A DNA stretch of 64,000 nt from JBJTUH01 sp044346175 (GCA_044346175.1 JBIIZQ010000006.1:1-64000), one strand, 5' to 3'. Shown: positions 24,991-33,799, numbered from the stretch's first letter. The notes: generated by a model from the letters alone, not told the origin. Numbers and translations are program-made.

Positions 24991-25542
24991 ATGCCTTTAG
25001 ATACGCCCCTGTTCCCTGATGTAGCTCATGATGTAGCTCATGCTGACGAAGCCCAAGAGACCCATAAAACACCCCCAACCCCCCTCACGTTTTGCGAGCC
25101 TTCCGACATGCCACGACAGGGGACACTTATCGCTTTTGATTATGGCACGAAGCGTGTCGGTTATGCCTATTGTGACCCTTCCCAAACGATGGTCCTTAAC
25201 GCCCATACCGTAGGGAACCGCAAAGAGCTACTCCAAGCGTGTCAACAGGTACAAAAACGCTATGCACTGGCGGGCTTTATTGTGGGGATGCCTAAGCACA
25301 TGAATGGCGAAGAAGGACAGTCAGCCCAAGAAGCAAGACAGCTGGCACAATTTTTGTATAAACATTTCCCGACGCTTCCGATTACCCTATGTGATGAACG
25401 CCTCACGAGTAAATGGGCGCATGGGGTGATGCACACCTTAGGACACAGTCCTTCCAAACAAAAAGCCATGGTGGATGCACTCGCCGCTCATAGGATTCTG
25501 GAGGATTTTATCGATGCCCAACGCCTCCGAAACGGTCAATAG
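24991..25542 (+). CDS. ruvX: YqgF/RuvX RNase H-fold nuclease
   Basis: This member of the YqgF family is thought to process the 16S rRNA precursor (and was proposed as a Holliday junction resolvase). The core has AFDYGTKRVGYAY with the first catalytic Asp, IVGMPKHMNG, CDERLTSKWA with the Glu/Asp pair, and DALAAHRILEDFI with the last Asp. The core begins near residue 40; before it lies a variable N-terminal tail with a short repeat (DVAHDVAHADEA). Start ATG 24991 is preferred, but ATG 25108 (MPRQG) would give the minimal domain. It overlaps the glcF start by 29 bp. Confidence 0.9.
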   Translation: MPLDTPLFPDVAHDVAHADEAQETHKTPPTPLTFCEPSDMPRQGTLIAFDYGTKRVGYAYCDPSQTMVLNAHTVGNRKELLQACQQVQKRYALAGFIVGMPKHMNGEEGQSAQEARQLAQFLYKHFPTLPITLCDERLTSKWAHGVMHTLGHSPSKQKAMVDALAAHRILEDFIDAQRLRNGQ

Positions 25543-27061
25543 CGCCCCCACAACGCAGGTACCTAGCGGCTCTCCTACCCTTGATTCTCTGCAAGCTCAG
25601 GGGATTCAAGATGCTTGCTTACACTGTGGGCTTTGCTTGCCCGCTTGCCCTACGTATCAAACCACAGGGCTGGAAACCCTATCCCCACGGGGACGACTCT
25701 TTCTCATGAAGGATGTCACCCAAGGTATCCTTCCCCTAGAGACGATACGCCCGAGTTTGGAGAGTTGCCTAGGATGTTTGAGTTGCCAGTCTGTTTGTCC
25801 TGCTGGAGTACCTTATGAGGCATGGTTCACCACTTTTAAACAAGCCCTTACACAGTCACCCTCAGTGTCGATGCCAAAACGTGGGCTTCGCTTTCGTTGG
25901 CAAAGCTGGTGCCGTCATATCCCTGGTTTTTTAATGGCACGACTCTTACAAAATGCCCGTTTGCTTTTTGGGCTAGGGCTTTTGGGGGATAGGGTATTAA
26001 ACTTTTTAAGTGCTTGTATGCCTTGGGTTTTAAAAACGAAGGCATATCAAGCGTTAAGAGGGGTCGTGCCACAAGCCCCCAAACGGTTTCAGCCTCAAGA
26101 GACGCTGGTCGTACAAGGTCATGCCTCCCCTAGGGTGTGGTTATGGCGAGGGTGTGTAATGGATGCTTGGATGGGGGAAGTGCATGAGGCCACTCAAACG
26201 CTATGGCACGCCTTGACCCCCCATACGCTTCATCCCACGCAATCAGGGCAATGTTGCGGTGCTTTACTGTTTCATCAAGGTGACTGGTTAGCAGCTTGGC
26301 ACCAAATACGCCACACCTTACATACCACAGGGAAACCATTGGCAGAACATCCCAACACACTTTTGCTGACCAATGCCCATGGGTGTGGTCATATGGTGCA
26401 ACATTATCCTCAGGTACTCCAACAGCTTGCCCCTGTACTTTCGCAACAGTATGGTATCACCATCACCCAAGAGGAGTACCATTGGGCTGAAGTCATGGCA
26501 CAAGCCACCCATGATTGGCATCAACAATTAGCCATCAACCTTGCAGTGCCTGCCGTTGCACTTGAAGAGGTCTCAGAGCCTCCTGCAAGGACGCACGCTT
26601 TGGCTTCAGAGGCTTTCGTGCATCATGTGGTCTTGGATAGTGCCTGCCATGGTGCGTTTGGTCAGTGCATTACGCCAGCATTGCAACAGGAAGCGTTCCT
26701 AACCATTGTGCGGGCTTTACGAACCCACGTTTCGGGCTTACAAAAGGCTGAGGGGGATGATAGTCTGCCACGGGTCGTATGTCATCCAATTCCTGCAAAC
26801 TTAGCGTGTTGTGGTAGTGCGGGAAGTTATAGCCTCAAACACCCACAGATGGCACAACATCTAGGTGTCTCTCGTCTGGAAAGTTACCGAGTATTGACGC
26901 AACTCCCCCCAGAAGCACAGCCTGCCCTACTGAGCAACAACCCTGGATGTTTAATGCACCTAGGGAGTTTGGCACGTCAACAAGAAAAGCCTTATCAAGT
27001 ACACCATCTTGCGGTATGGCTGGCTGCCACCTTTTTAAAGCGTGCGTTGCCCAAAAAGTAA
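25514..27061 (+). CDS. glcF: Iron-sulfur subunit of a glycolate oxidase-type complex
   Basis: This cysteine-rich electron-transfer protein has about 515 residues. Two 4Fe-4S ferredoxin motifs are at the N-terminus (CLHCGLCLPACP and CLGCLSCQSVCP). Two CCG-type domains follow, with QCCGALL in the middle and ACCGSAGSY near the end. This is the layout of GlcF, which passes electrons from the flavoprotein subunits GlcD/GlcE. A GlcE-like gene lies 18 kb away on the other strand; no glcD is in the window. The start at ATG 25514 is supported by GGAGG 9 bp upstream, inside ruvX, indicating translational coupling. The 3' end overlaps the convergent pentapeptide gene by 27 bp. Confidence 0.92.
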   Translation: MPNASETVNSAPTTQVPSGSPTLDSLQAQGIQDACLHCGLCLPACPTYQTTGLETLSPRGRLFLMKDVTQGILPLETIRPSLESCLGCLSCQSVCPAGVPYEAWFTTFKQALTQSPSVSMPKRGLRFRWQSWCRHIPGFLMARLLQNARLLFGLGLLGDRVLNFLSACMPWVLKTKAYQALRGVVPQAPKRFQPQETLVVQGHASPRVWLWRGCVMDAWMGEVHEATQTLWHALTPHTLHPTQSGQCCGALLFHQGDWLAAWHQIRHTLHTTGKPLAEHPNTLLLTNAHGCGHMVQHYPQVLQQLAPVLSQQYGITITQEEYHWAEVMAQATHDWHQQLAINLAVPAVALEEVSEPPARTHALASEAFVHHVVLDSACHGAFGQCITPALQQEAFLTIVRALRTHVSGLQKAEGDDSLPRVVCHPIPANLACCGSAGSYSLKHPQMAQHLGVSRLESYRVLTQLPPEAQPALLSNNPGCLMHLGSLARQQEKPYQVHHLAVWLAATFLKRALPKK

Positions 27062-28057
27062 AAAAGTTTGAAGGGTCATCAACAGAAGCCCGTTCATCAA
27101 CACGCCTAAAAATGCCTCAAACACAAATATCACGGCAAGCCCATGGTGTAGCGTCACTTGGGTGCCTTCTACCATCCCAAAGGTATAGAAGGCTCCTGCA
27201 CTCAGCATCATGGCTTTGTCAGGGCTACCACGTAATTCAGGCATGGTGAAGGCATAGATACACGCAAAAAGCGTTAAGCATACCAAAATACTGATAAGCA
27301 TGCGTAAAGGGCGCAACCGATACCCCGTGACCCACTCATCCGCCAAACGCAAGTACCGATACTTCCCTTGTTGCCGACGGGTATAAATAGCCTCAAGCTC
27401 AAAGGCAAAGTAGCGTGCTTGAGACAGGGCATCGCCAACGGTATAAGCGTTTTGGAGCTGCTCATAAAACCGAAAGGCTTGCCGAGGGGTATTCCCTGTA
27501 AAGGTTATCCAGCGGTTTAAGGAACAATCCAGTAAGACATCTACGCCTGAACAGCCATGGAATCCAGCCTGAAGCATCTGTGACGCTTGCCCACTCCCCT
27601 CAAACTGGCAGTTATGAAAGCTCATACTGCCTTCAAACAAGCACTGTTCAAAGGTCACATCGACAAAACGACTATGTTCAATCAAACACGACTTAAACAG
27701 ACAACGACGAAACGTACACCGTTCAAAAGTCACCCAGTCCAAGGTGGTCACTAAAAAGGCACAGTCCTCATACACGCCCTCTTGAATATCGGCGTACTGC
27801 AGAGTACCCCCATCAAACACCTTGTTCCGTACGAGCCATCTTTGCGTCCCTGCTTCAAAGGGTACCTGTCCCCAACGACAAACCTCTTCTAAAGAGAGGT
27901 GTAGCCCTTGAAGATTGTCCTTAAAGGGGAGTGCTTTAGGGCCAAAATGCTTTTCCCATATGGCTTCCTGAACCCCACTCGCTAAGTAGGCTGTTTTTGC
28001 TTGGCGTTGGGTTTCAAGCCACCGTGGGTTTAGTTTTTCAAAAGGGATAAAACTCAT
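27035..28057 (-). CDS. Pentapeptide-repeat membrane protein, channel-like
   Basis: Residues of about 80-160 contain irregular pentapeptide repeats with the A(D/N)LXX-like spacing (FERCTFRRCLFKSCLIEHSRF), forming a right-handed beta-helix. Residues of about 255-340 carry two or three hydrophobic segments (MLISILVCLTLFACIYAF and the final FVFEAFLGVLMNGLLLM). The stretch SAGAFYTFGMVEGTQV between them resembles a pore loop of the two-TM ion-channel type, as in other pentapeptide-repeat channel proteins. It is a membrane protein with a cytoplasmic N-terminal part. Its start overlaps the doxX-like stop by 4 bp (ATGA), so the two are co-transcribed. Ion selectivity is not evident. Confidence 0.75.
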   Translation of the reverse strand: MSFIPFEKLNPRWLETQRQAKTAYLASGVQEAIWEKHFGPKALPFKDNLQGLHLSLEEVCRWGQVPFEAGTQRWLVRNKVFDGGTLQYADIQEGVYEDCAFLVTTLDWVTFERCTFRRCLFKSCLIEHSRFVDVTFEQCLFEGSMSFHNCQFEGSGQASQMLQAGFHGCSGVDVLLDCSLNRWITFTGNTPRQAFRFYEQLQNAYTVGDALSQARYFAFELEAIYTRRQQGKYRYLRLADEWVTGYRLRPLRMLISILVCLTLFACIYAFTMPELRGSPDKAMMLSAGAFYTFGMVEGTQVTLHHGLAVIFVFEAFLGVLMNGLLLMTLQTFLLFGQRTL

Positions 28058-28602
28058 GAGAGATTACTACGACCTGCTTTAGCGTCATCTTGATGCTCGG
28101 AAGATGCAAGGTAGGTACAATACACCCCATACACCCCAGGCCATAGGCGTGCATCCAAGCTCCAGCCCCCAGGCCCTGTAAAGAGTAATCCAAGTGCGAT
28201 AACAAGATACACAAGTGCCGCTTCGCTTGAAGCACCCGTGACGGAGATAAAAGGGTGATGTAACGGGAGGTGTACCAAGACCATCGCCCCTATCATGGCA
28301 CCGATAATCGCCACGCATAAGAGGGGATGCAAACACCCTACCATAAGCCCCACGCCACTTAAAAACTCACTATAAGCGGCAACGCCTTGTAACCAAGCGG
28401 GTATCATATCCCCCATCCACAGTGTGGCACCTTTGGCAAGTTTGCCCCAGCCATGGTAGATAAACGCAATGCCAACGATAAGACGAATACACAGTAACCC
28501 CGCACTCACCCACCATGAGGGGCTTTGGTAGTAGGCATGACATAGGGTCATACACCGATGTACAAGACGATGAATCATGGGAGGGAAAGCGGTTGCGTTC
28601 AT
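28054..28602 (-). CDS. DoxX family membrane protein
   Basis: This integral membrane protein of 182 residues has four hydrophobic helices. The DoxX signature covers GLLCIRLIVGIAFIYHGWGKL (first helix and the HGxxKL motif), the YSEFLSGVGLMVG segment and the LVHLPLHHPFI region, followed by GPGGWSLDARL at the end. DoxX/MhqP proteins accompany MarR/MhqR regulators in quinone or thiol-stress responses. A MarR-type gene lies just upstream on the same strand, which supports that inference. Confidence 0.88.
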   Translation of the reverse strand: MNATAFPPMIHRLVHRCMTLCHAYYQSPSWWVSAGLLCIRLIVGIAFIYHGWGKLAKGATLWMGDMIPAWLQGVAAYSEFLSGVGLMVGCLHPLLCVAIIGAMIGAMVLVHLPLHHPFISVTGASSEAALVYLVIALGLLFTGPGGWSLDARLWPGVYGVYCTYLASSEHQDDAKAGRSNLS

Positions 28603-28699
28603 AGGGTATGGTTGTGTATCTCGGGGGGGGATACGGAAGGGAACAAAGTAGAAGTATCAACCGCAGTGCCAGCGTGGCATGTAGGATGCGTATCGAGCT

Positions 28700-29185
28700 T
28701 CACGGGGGGGGGAGCTTTGCGGCTGCATAGCCCAGTTGCTTCAAGGACTGTATCAATTGGAGAAGTGCTTCAGGGTCAAGTTGTGCCTCATGCACCACAC
28801 GCACCAATGCCTGTGCATGACGCTCAAATAACTGTGCCATGTGTGCATGTCCTTCAGGGGTCAGCATGATGTAACGTACCCGCCTGTCCTTGGGGCAAGT
28901 GCTACGTGTAATATAGCCTTGGGTGCTGAGTCGGTCAAGGGCAATACTTATCGCACCACTGGTAAGCGGCATGAGCATTTTTGCCATCAGGGTTTTGATG
29001 TTCATGCTGCCCTTATGATACAGTGCCTCCATAATGGCAAATTCCGACAGGGGCATGTGTGCATTTTCTGAGATGCTGCACCTATCGTAGTGCTTGAGTG
29101 CATGAAACGCCCGCGCTAAAACCGTCCATGTTTTAGGGGCAAGCACTGTGAGCGGGGGATGTTCGTGCGTATTGTGGGTATCCAT
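28700..29185 (-). CDS. MarR-family transcriptional regulator
   Basis: This 161-residue winged-helix repressor resembles the MhqR subgroup. It has LSEFAIMEALYHKG before the wing, ALDRLSTQGYITRSTCPKDRRVRY containing the recognition helix and the DRR wing motif, and LTPEGHAHMAQLF. The C-terminal dimerisation helices end in KLPPP, encoded by a run of nine G on the plus strand (28704-28712). A slip there would alter only the last codons. It probably controls itself and the downstream doxX-like/pentapeptide pair. A palindrome over the -10 (29239-29252) could be its operator. Confidence 0.92.
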   Translation of the reverse strand: MDTHNTHEHPPLTVLAPKTWTVLARAFHALKHYDRCSISENAHMPLSEFAIMEALYHKGSMNIKTLMAKMLMPLTSGAISIALDRLSTQGYITRSTCPKDRRVRYIMLTPEGHAHMAQLFERHAQALVRVVHEAQLDPEALLQLIQSLKQLGYAAAKLPPP

Positions 29186-29238
29186 ACCAACTTACCTAGT
29201 CATTCCGTGAAGCAGTGGTGTAAGGCGTGTGTCACTAT

Positions 29239-29252
29239 GGTATTACTATACC
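29239..29252 (-). promoter_or_regulatory. Candidate MarR operator over a -10 box
   Basis: GGTATTACTATACC is a perfect inverted repeat with 5-bp arms. On the minus strand it contains TATAGT (29250-29245), a plausible -10 about 60 bp before the marR ATG. Operator overlap with the -10 would fit autorepression. Confidence 0.45.
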
Positions 29253-29265
29253 TAAAAAGAGTGTC

Positions 29266-29324
29266 TCAAAACAAAAGTCCGTCGAAAGAGGCAAAGCAAC
29301 TTAATAGACGGACTTTTGTTTTGA
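29266..29324 (-). terminator. 18-bp hairpin downstream of tRNA-Pro
   Basis: TCAAAACAAAAGTCCGTC pairs perfectly with GACGGACTTTTGTTTTGA across a 23-nt loop. Located 12 bp beyond the 3' end of tRNA-Pro(UGG), it probably terminates that transcript. It is unusually long and followed by CTCTTTTTAGG on the minus strand. Confidence 0.65.
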
Positions 29325-29335
29325 GGGTTATAGAA

Positions 29336-29409
29336 TCGGGATGAGAGGATTCGAACCTCCGACCCCCTGCTCCCAAAGCAGGTGCTCTACCAAGCTGAGC
29401 CACATCCCG
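29336..29409 (-). tRNA. tRNA-Pro (anticodon UGG)
   Basis: A complete cloverleaf: acceptor CGGGATG / CATCCCG, D-arm GCTCAGCTTGGTAGAGC, anticodon arm CCTGC-TTTGGGA-GCAGG, T-arm GGAGGTTCGAATCCTC. The 3' CCA is not encoded. Confidence 0.97.
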
Positions 29410-29587
29410 ATGCGACATAGACACGACACTGAAACTCTATTTACCATAAAATAAACATACACAAATGAAAAGCACCCATCCAAAACCGAACCTGTAAGGG
29501 CTTCACCACTCACTCAGTATTCGGCACGATTTTTCTTTGCCTTTGATTGAATCCTACCCACTTCATACGTATGATGGAAGATAGCCA

Positions 29588-29637
29588 GACATCAAGACCT
29601 GTGCTTCCCAGTACAGGTGAAGCAGATGTCCTTTTTT
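29588..29637 (+). promoter_or_regulatory. Terminator-like structure in the ppc leader
   Basis: GACATC pairs with GATGTC, enclosing ACCTGT / ACAGGT, followed directly by CTTTTTT. It ends 30 bp before the ppc ATG, and the gene upstream (tRNA-Pro) is on the opposite strand. It therefore looks like an attenuator in the ppc leader or the end of a small RNA. Confidence 0.6.
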
Positions 29638-29666
29638 ATTGAGGTACCCTATTTTAAAGGTTCGCT

Positions 29667-32600
29667 ATGACAAACGTTACTCCCTTCTCGGTGTCTCCTT
29701 CTGTGACAGTGCCAGCACAGTCCTCTTCTTTGATTCCGCTACCTGCCGACCTCCAACGCAGTATCGAGGTACTTCAACATGTCCTTGAGCAGCGGAAACC
29801 CCTTTTCCCTGAACTTCAATCTAGGGTGGCACTACCTTCTCATGCCGCCCATCGTGTCCAAACCCCCCTTCAGGAAGGGATTGTGACGGATATTAAACTT
29901 TTAAGAACCCTCCTTGGACAAGTCCTCCTTGAGCAGAAAGGGGAAACCTTTTGGGCATGGGTGGAAACCCTCCGTAAACTAGGTATTCCAGAGGAAGGGC
30001 ATCTCACCCAAGCACGTCTCTGCCCTGAGGCACTCGGTGCGTTAATGGCGAGCTATACGGCCGAGTTATCTGATATTGACAAAGTCCGCTGGCTCCACGA
30101 TACTATTTCGGCGTTCCGTCTGTTTTTAACGCTCGTGAATGTCGTAGAATCCTACTGGCGCCATTTTGTGTACCAGCATCATCCTGAGCGCTCCTTACAC
30201 TTCTATTTGGAGCTTCTCAAACAGAAGGGTGTCGACAAACCTAAAATCCGTCGTCATTTGGAGGGGTTAACGCTACGCTTTGTGGCAACGGCCCACCCCA
30301 CCAAGATTTTAAGACGCGCTTTATTACGCCACCAGCGCCAGCTTTTTTATTTGTTGGATACCCTTCACAAGCAAGCCGCCTTACCAAACCGTCCATTACA
30401 GCCACTCTTAAATGAGGTGATGGAAACGATTGAGGTTTTATGGGCTACACAATTTAGTCGGGTACAGGCACCCACCGTGACCGATGAAGTACGCCACGTA
30501 CTTGGCTATTTTGAAACGTCGCTTTTAGAAACGTTACCCCAGTTACAGCGTACCTTGGCGGATTGGTTGCAAGCCGATGAAGGGGAGGGGGATATTACGA
30601 CCTGCTTAGGGAAGGATATCAAACCTACGGCTTCATTGAACTGTCTTGCCATGGGGAGTTGGGTTGGGGGGGATATGGACGGTAATCCGTATGTACTACC
30701 TCAAGTGACTGCTGAAGCGTTTGCATTACAGTCGGGTACCATCATGCAACATGCCGTCGATGAACTCCGCCGCATTGCCCCTTGGTTAACCCACGCTTGG
30801 CAGGAGGCACCTCCCAGCCCAGTGTTTATTCAAAAGCTTGAGGCTTTTTGGTATGGCTTGGAGCAGGATGGACATGTGGAGTCGTTATGGCGTTATAAGC
30901 CTTGGGCGGCACGTGAACCGTATCGGGTGTTTTTACTGATGATGGCTGATAAGCTCGCTTACTCTATGGGGACGCTTCAAAGTCTTCGTGCCAAACGCCA
31001 AAGCCACGTCCTGATTTATCATACCCCTCAAGAGGTCGTGGAAGACCTTCATTTGGTGGAGTCTGAGCTACAGCGGACAGGGTTCTATCGTTCTGCGGGG
31101 ACGGCTCTTCAAACCCTCCGAGACAAACTGATGATGTTTGGGTTTCACCTTGCCACGCTTGATTTACGAGAGGATAGTGACGTTCTGAGAACGTTGGCAG
31201 AACGGCTACAACCCATGGCACTCGCCAGTGCCACACGATGCGCAGAGACCCCCACACAAACGAGTGTCTCTCGTACAGAGTATCGTTTAAGCCCCACCTA
31301 TGTGCAGTGGCTCACTGAGGATATCTTAAAGCCAGAAACCCTCCATCCTATCCAAGTGGAGCGTCTCCTTTCGGAGGATGCCCTCCAAGACCTCCCAGAA
31401 CGCAAGCGCCACAGTGTACAGCGTGTGATGGGGGTGTTAAAAACGGCTCGTCAGGCGATTGAGCTTTTAGGCCAGAAGGCGTGTGAACATTTTGTGGTCT
31501 CTATGACAGAGTCGATGTCCGACATTTTGGAAACCCTGTGGCTTTTGAAAATTCAAGGTCTCTTTTATGCTGAAAGCCTTAGCCCAGAACTCGGGATGAC
31601 CTATCATAGTAATTTAATGGTGGTGCCTCTTTTTGAAACGATTGATGCCCTACAGCAAGCCCCAGACATTATGCGTGCCTGCTTTCAAAATGCCGCCTAT
31701 CGCCAGCAGCTGAAAGCCCATGATAACGAACAGCTCATCATGATTGGCTATTCCGACAGTAATAAAGATGGTGGCTATGTGGCGAGTAACTGGATGTTAT
31801 ACAAGGCCCAAGAAGCCCTTCATCAAGAAGCGTCTCGTTACGGGATTAAACTTCGATTTTTCCATGGTCGAGGCGGCAATATTGGCCGAGGGGGGGCGCC
31901 TACCTTTAAGGCATTGCAAGCGCTACCCCCGCATACGGCACGGTATGGGCAGGATATTACGGAACAGGGAGAAGTCCTCTCTCGTCATTACAATTTGCCC
32001 CAAATGGCCCAGATGCACTTGGAAACTTTCTTGAGTGGTTTGTTACTGCAGGGGTTACATACCACGACCCCTGAGGTATGCCCACCCGATTGGCTCACTG
32101 CCATGGAGGGTCTACATCAAGAAGCCCTTAAAACCTATCAGCAGTTATGCCACCATCACCCAGGTTTGATTGCTTATTTTGAAAGTGCCACCCCGAAAGA
32201 GGTTGAACTGGTTCGGATGGGGTCACGACCTTCGCATCGACGCGCGATTCAGAGTTTGAAAGACCTACGTGCTATTCCTTGGGTGTTTCGTTGGTATCAG
32301 TCCCGTCAAATCCTGCCAGGGTGGTACGGTTTAGGGAGTGCCTTGCAGCGTTGGGTCATGGCACCTGACACACAAACCGCTCAGTGCGAGCGTTTACAGA
32401 CTGTGGTCACGATGTACCAAACATGGCCTTTTTTCCAAAGCTTGTTGGATAATGCCGTGATGACCCTACGCCTAGTGGATCTTGATATCGCCAAACAATA
32501 CGCTGATTTATGCGACAATCCCATGCTTGCCACAGACATTAGCCAGTTGATTCATCAGGAGTATCTCCTTACGTGGCACTGGAGCCAGTGGGTCATTCGT

Positions 32601-33002
32601 CGTAGCCAGCAAGTGACGCAAACCCATGAGCCTCAAACCTTGGGGGTTGAGGTTCTTGAGGAACTACCCGTGTTGTCACAACTCACCTTGCCCTCCTCTC
32701 AGGGGAGCTATCAGCTTGCGACACAAAAACCAGAAGAAGCCCTTTTTGAGGTATTCCATCAGCACAAATTGCCGTATTTAACTACGCTGAACTATCTTCA
32801 AATCTTCACCCTGAAGCATTATCGTCAATCGTGTGAGCTACCTCAAGAGGGGAGTCACTTGAACCTCAAGCCCATGAATGCCCTCCCCAGTCTTTGCCAC
32901 TCGGATGACCCTGAAGTGCTTGCAACGTGCCAGGAGCTTTTCCAGCGTGCCATTATCTCAAGTGTCGAGGGGATTGCCTCAGGGTTGGGGACAGTCGGCT
33001 AG
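29667..33002 (+). CDS. ppc: Phosphoenolpyruvate carboxylase
   Basis: This anaplerotic enzyme converts PEP and bicarbonate to oxaloacetate. At 1111 residues it is longer than most (about 880-1050). Core motifs are present: TAHPTK near residue 209 (catalytic His; family consensus TAHPTE), MIGYSDSNKDGGY, FHGRGGNIGRGG near residue 731, and GSRPSHRR. Several conserved positions differ. The Lys expected in the AKxDL motif is Leu (MTLRLVDLDIA, near 932). The Arg before NPY is replaced (HKLPYLTTLNYLQ). The usual C-terminal NTG is GTVG. In E. coli the equivalent residues bind the inhibitor aspartate, so feedback control is probably altered. The N-terminal 40 residues are low-complexity. A terminator-like leader precedes it. 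Confidence 0.93.
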   Translation: MTNVTPFSVSPSVTVPAQSSSLIPLPADLQRSIEVLQHVLEQRKPLFPELQSRVALPSHAAHRVQTPLQEGIVTDIKLLRTLLGQVLLEQKGETFWAWVETLRKLGIPEEGHLTQARLCPEALGALMASYTAELSDIDKVRWLHDTISAFRLFLTLVNVVESYWRHFVYQHHPERSLHFYLELLKQKGVDKPKIRRHLEGLTLRFVATAHPTKILRRALLRHQRQLFYLLDTLHKQAALPNRPLQPLLNEVMETIEVLWATQFSRVQAPTVTDEVRHVLGYFETSLLETLPQLQRTLADWLQADEGEGDITTCLGKDIKPTASLNCLAMGSWVGGDMDGNPYVLPQVTAEAFALQSGTIMQHAVDELRRIAPWLTHAWQEAPPSPVFIQKLEAFWYGLEQDGHVESLWRYKPWAAREPYRVFLLMMADKLAYSMGTLQSLRAKRQSHVLIYHTPQEVVEDLHLVESELQRTGFYRSAGTALQTLRDKLMMFGFHLATLDLREDSDVLRTLAERLQPMALASATRCAETPTQTSVSRTEYRLSPTYVQWLTEDILKPETLHPIQVERLLSEDALQDLPERKRHSVQRVMGVLKTARQAIELLGQKACEHFVVSMTESMSDILETLWLLKIQGLFYAESLSPELGMTYHSNLMVVPLFETIDALQQAPDIMRACFQNAAYRQQLKAHDNEQLIMIGYSDSNKDGGYVASNWMLYKAQEALHQEASRYGIKLRFFHGRGGNIGRGGAPTFKALQALPPHTARYGQDITEQGEVLSRHYNLPQMAQMHLETFLSGLLLQGLHTTTPEVCPPDWLTAMEGLHQEALKTYQQLCHHHPGLIAYFESATPKEVELVRMGSRPSHRRAIQSLKDLRAIPWVFRWYQSRQILPGWYGLGSALQRWVMAPDTQTAQCERLQTVVTMYQTWPFFQSLLDNAVMTLRLVDLDIAKQYADLCDNPMLATDISQLIHQEYLLTWHWSQWVIRRSQQVTQTHEPQTLGVEVLEELPVLSQLTLPSSQGSYQLATQKPEEALFEVFHQHKLPYLTTLNYLQIFTLKHYRQSCELPQEGSHLNLKPMNALPSLCHSDDPEVLATCQELFQRAIISSVEGIASGLGTVG

Positions 33003-33039
33003 TGCATGGCTTCAAGCCCGTGCAAAACCATCCCTTATT

Positions 33040-33315
33040 TTAAAGACGCTTATGCCCCACTTGGAGTACCAAAATGTCAGGTAGGTCTCGGTGGGGTGTA
33101 AGGGTTTGATGAATCACATAGCCCTCTTGGGTGAGGCTTTGCAGAATGGTGTGGGTGGCCTCATGGGCTTTGTCAAGCCATAGCGTAAGCAGTGCCTCTT
33201 GAGGAAGTTTTTCAAGGGCAAGCCGAGCTTTCACAAAATTGAGAGGGCATTTCGTCTTTCTTAAATCAAGAAAAGGACCCTCAGGGTAGGATGACTCATG
33301 GGAGAAAGGGTGCAT
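33040..33315 (-). CDS. TusA-like sulfur-carrier protein
   Basis: This 91-residue protein has the TusA/SirA signature FLDLRKTKCPLNFVKARLAL. The Cys-Pro carries the persulfide in sulfur relay for tRNA modification and cofactor synthesis. It is followed by LPQEALLTLWLDKAHEAT and the C-terminal strand LVLQV. The fold and size fit the TusA family, but the loop after the CP motif is longer than usual. It lies convergent to ppc and 31 bp after the next minus-strand gene, so a two-gene operon is likely. Its exact partner cannot be inferred. Confidence 0.8.
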   Translation of the reverse strand: MHPFSHESSYPEGPFLDLRKTKCPLNFVKARLALEKLPQEALLTLWLDKAHEATHTILQSLTQEGYVIHQTLTPHRDLPDILVLQVGHKRL

Positions 33316-33346
33316 GAGGTGTTAAACGACTTTATAAGCTTCAATA

Positions 33347-33772
33347 TTAGGCGCTACGATGCAGTGTGGCACGCAGTTCAGTCACAATCGCACGGCACAC
33401 CTCTGATTCAATCACGGGTGGGCAGGTCTGTAAAGTGCAAAGTGCTTGTGCCAATACACGGTTAAGCATGTACCAAGCGTACATCCGCTTCCGCTTAGGG
33501 GCTTGGTTGGCATGGCGGAGAGGTATCCGATGCTGTCTGCTTTGAGTTTCCTCCCAGCGATGTTCGGCAAGAATTTTGAGCATATTCAGGGCGATTTGTA
33601 GCGTCTGCTTGGCGGGTGGATGGTAGCATGAAGCTTGGATGAGTTGTTGGGTGAGGCGCTCTAACATAGGGTCATAGGTGAGGTATTCCGCCACGATTTT
33701 GAAGCGTCTTTTAGTAAGGTGCGTATACTTTAGCCCCACCGATGGCGTGTCTTTCGCTGCATTTGAAAACAT
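33347..33772 (-). CDS. Hypothetical protein (~141 aa)
   Basis: I do not recognise this gene. It is basic and probably all-helical (KYTHLTKRRFKIVAEYLTYD, LERLTQQLIQA, LQIALNMLKILAEH), with an Arg/His/Lys-rich middle (RQHRIPLRHANQAPKRKRM). The composition suggests nucleic-acid or membrane-surface contact, but no motif is decisive. The start at ATG 33772 is supported by AGGA 8 bp upstream; another ATG at 33799 would add nine residues. It precedes the TusA-like gene. Confidence 0.65.
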   Translation of the reverse strand: MFSNAAKDTPSVGLKYTHLTKRRFKIVAEYLTYDPMLERLTQQLIQASCYHPPAKQTLQIALNMLKILAEHRWEETQSRQHRIPLRHANQAPKRKRMYAWYMLNRVLAQALCTLQTCPPVIESEVCRAIVTELRATLHRSA

Positions 33773-33799
33773 AGTAGGATTCCTAAAAAACGAGGGCAT

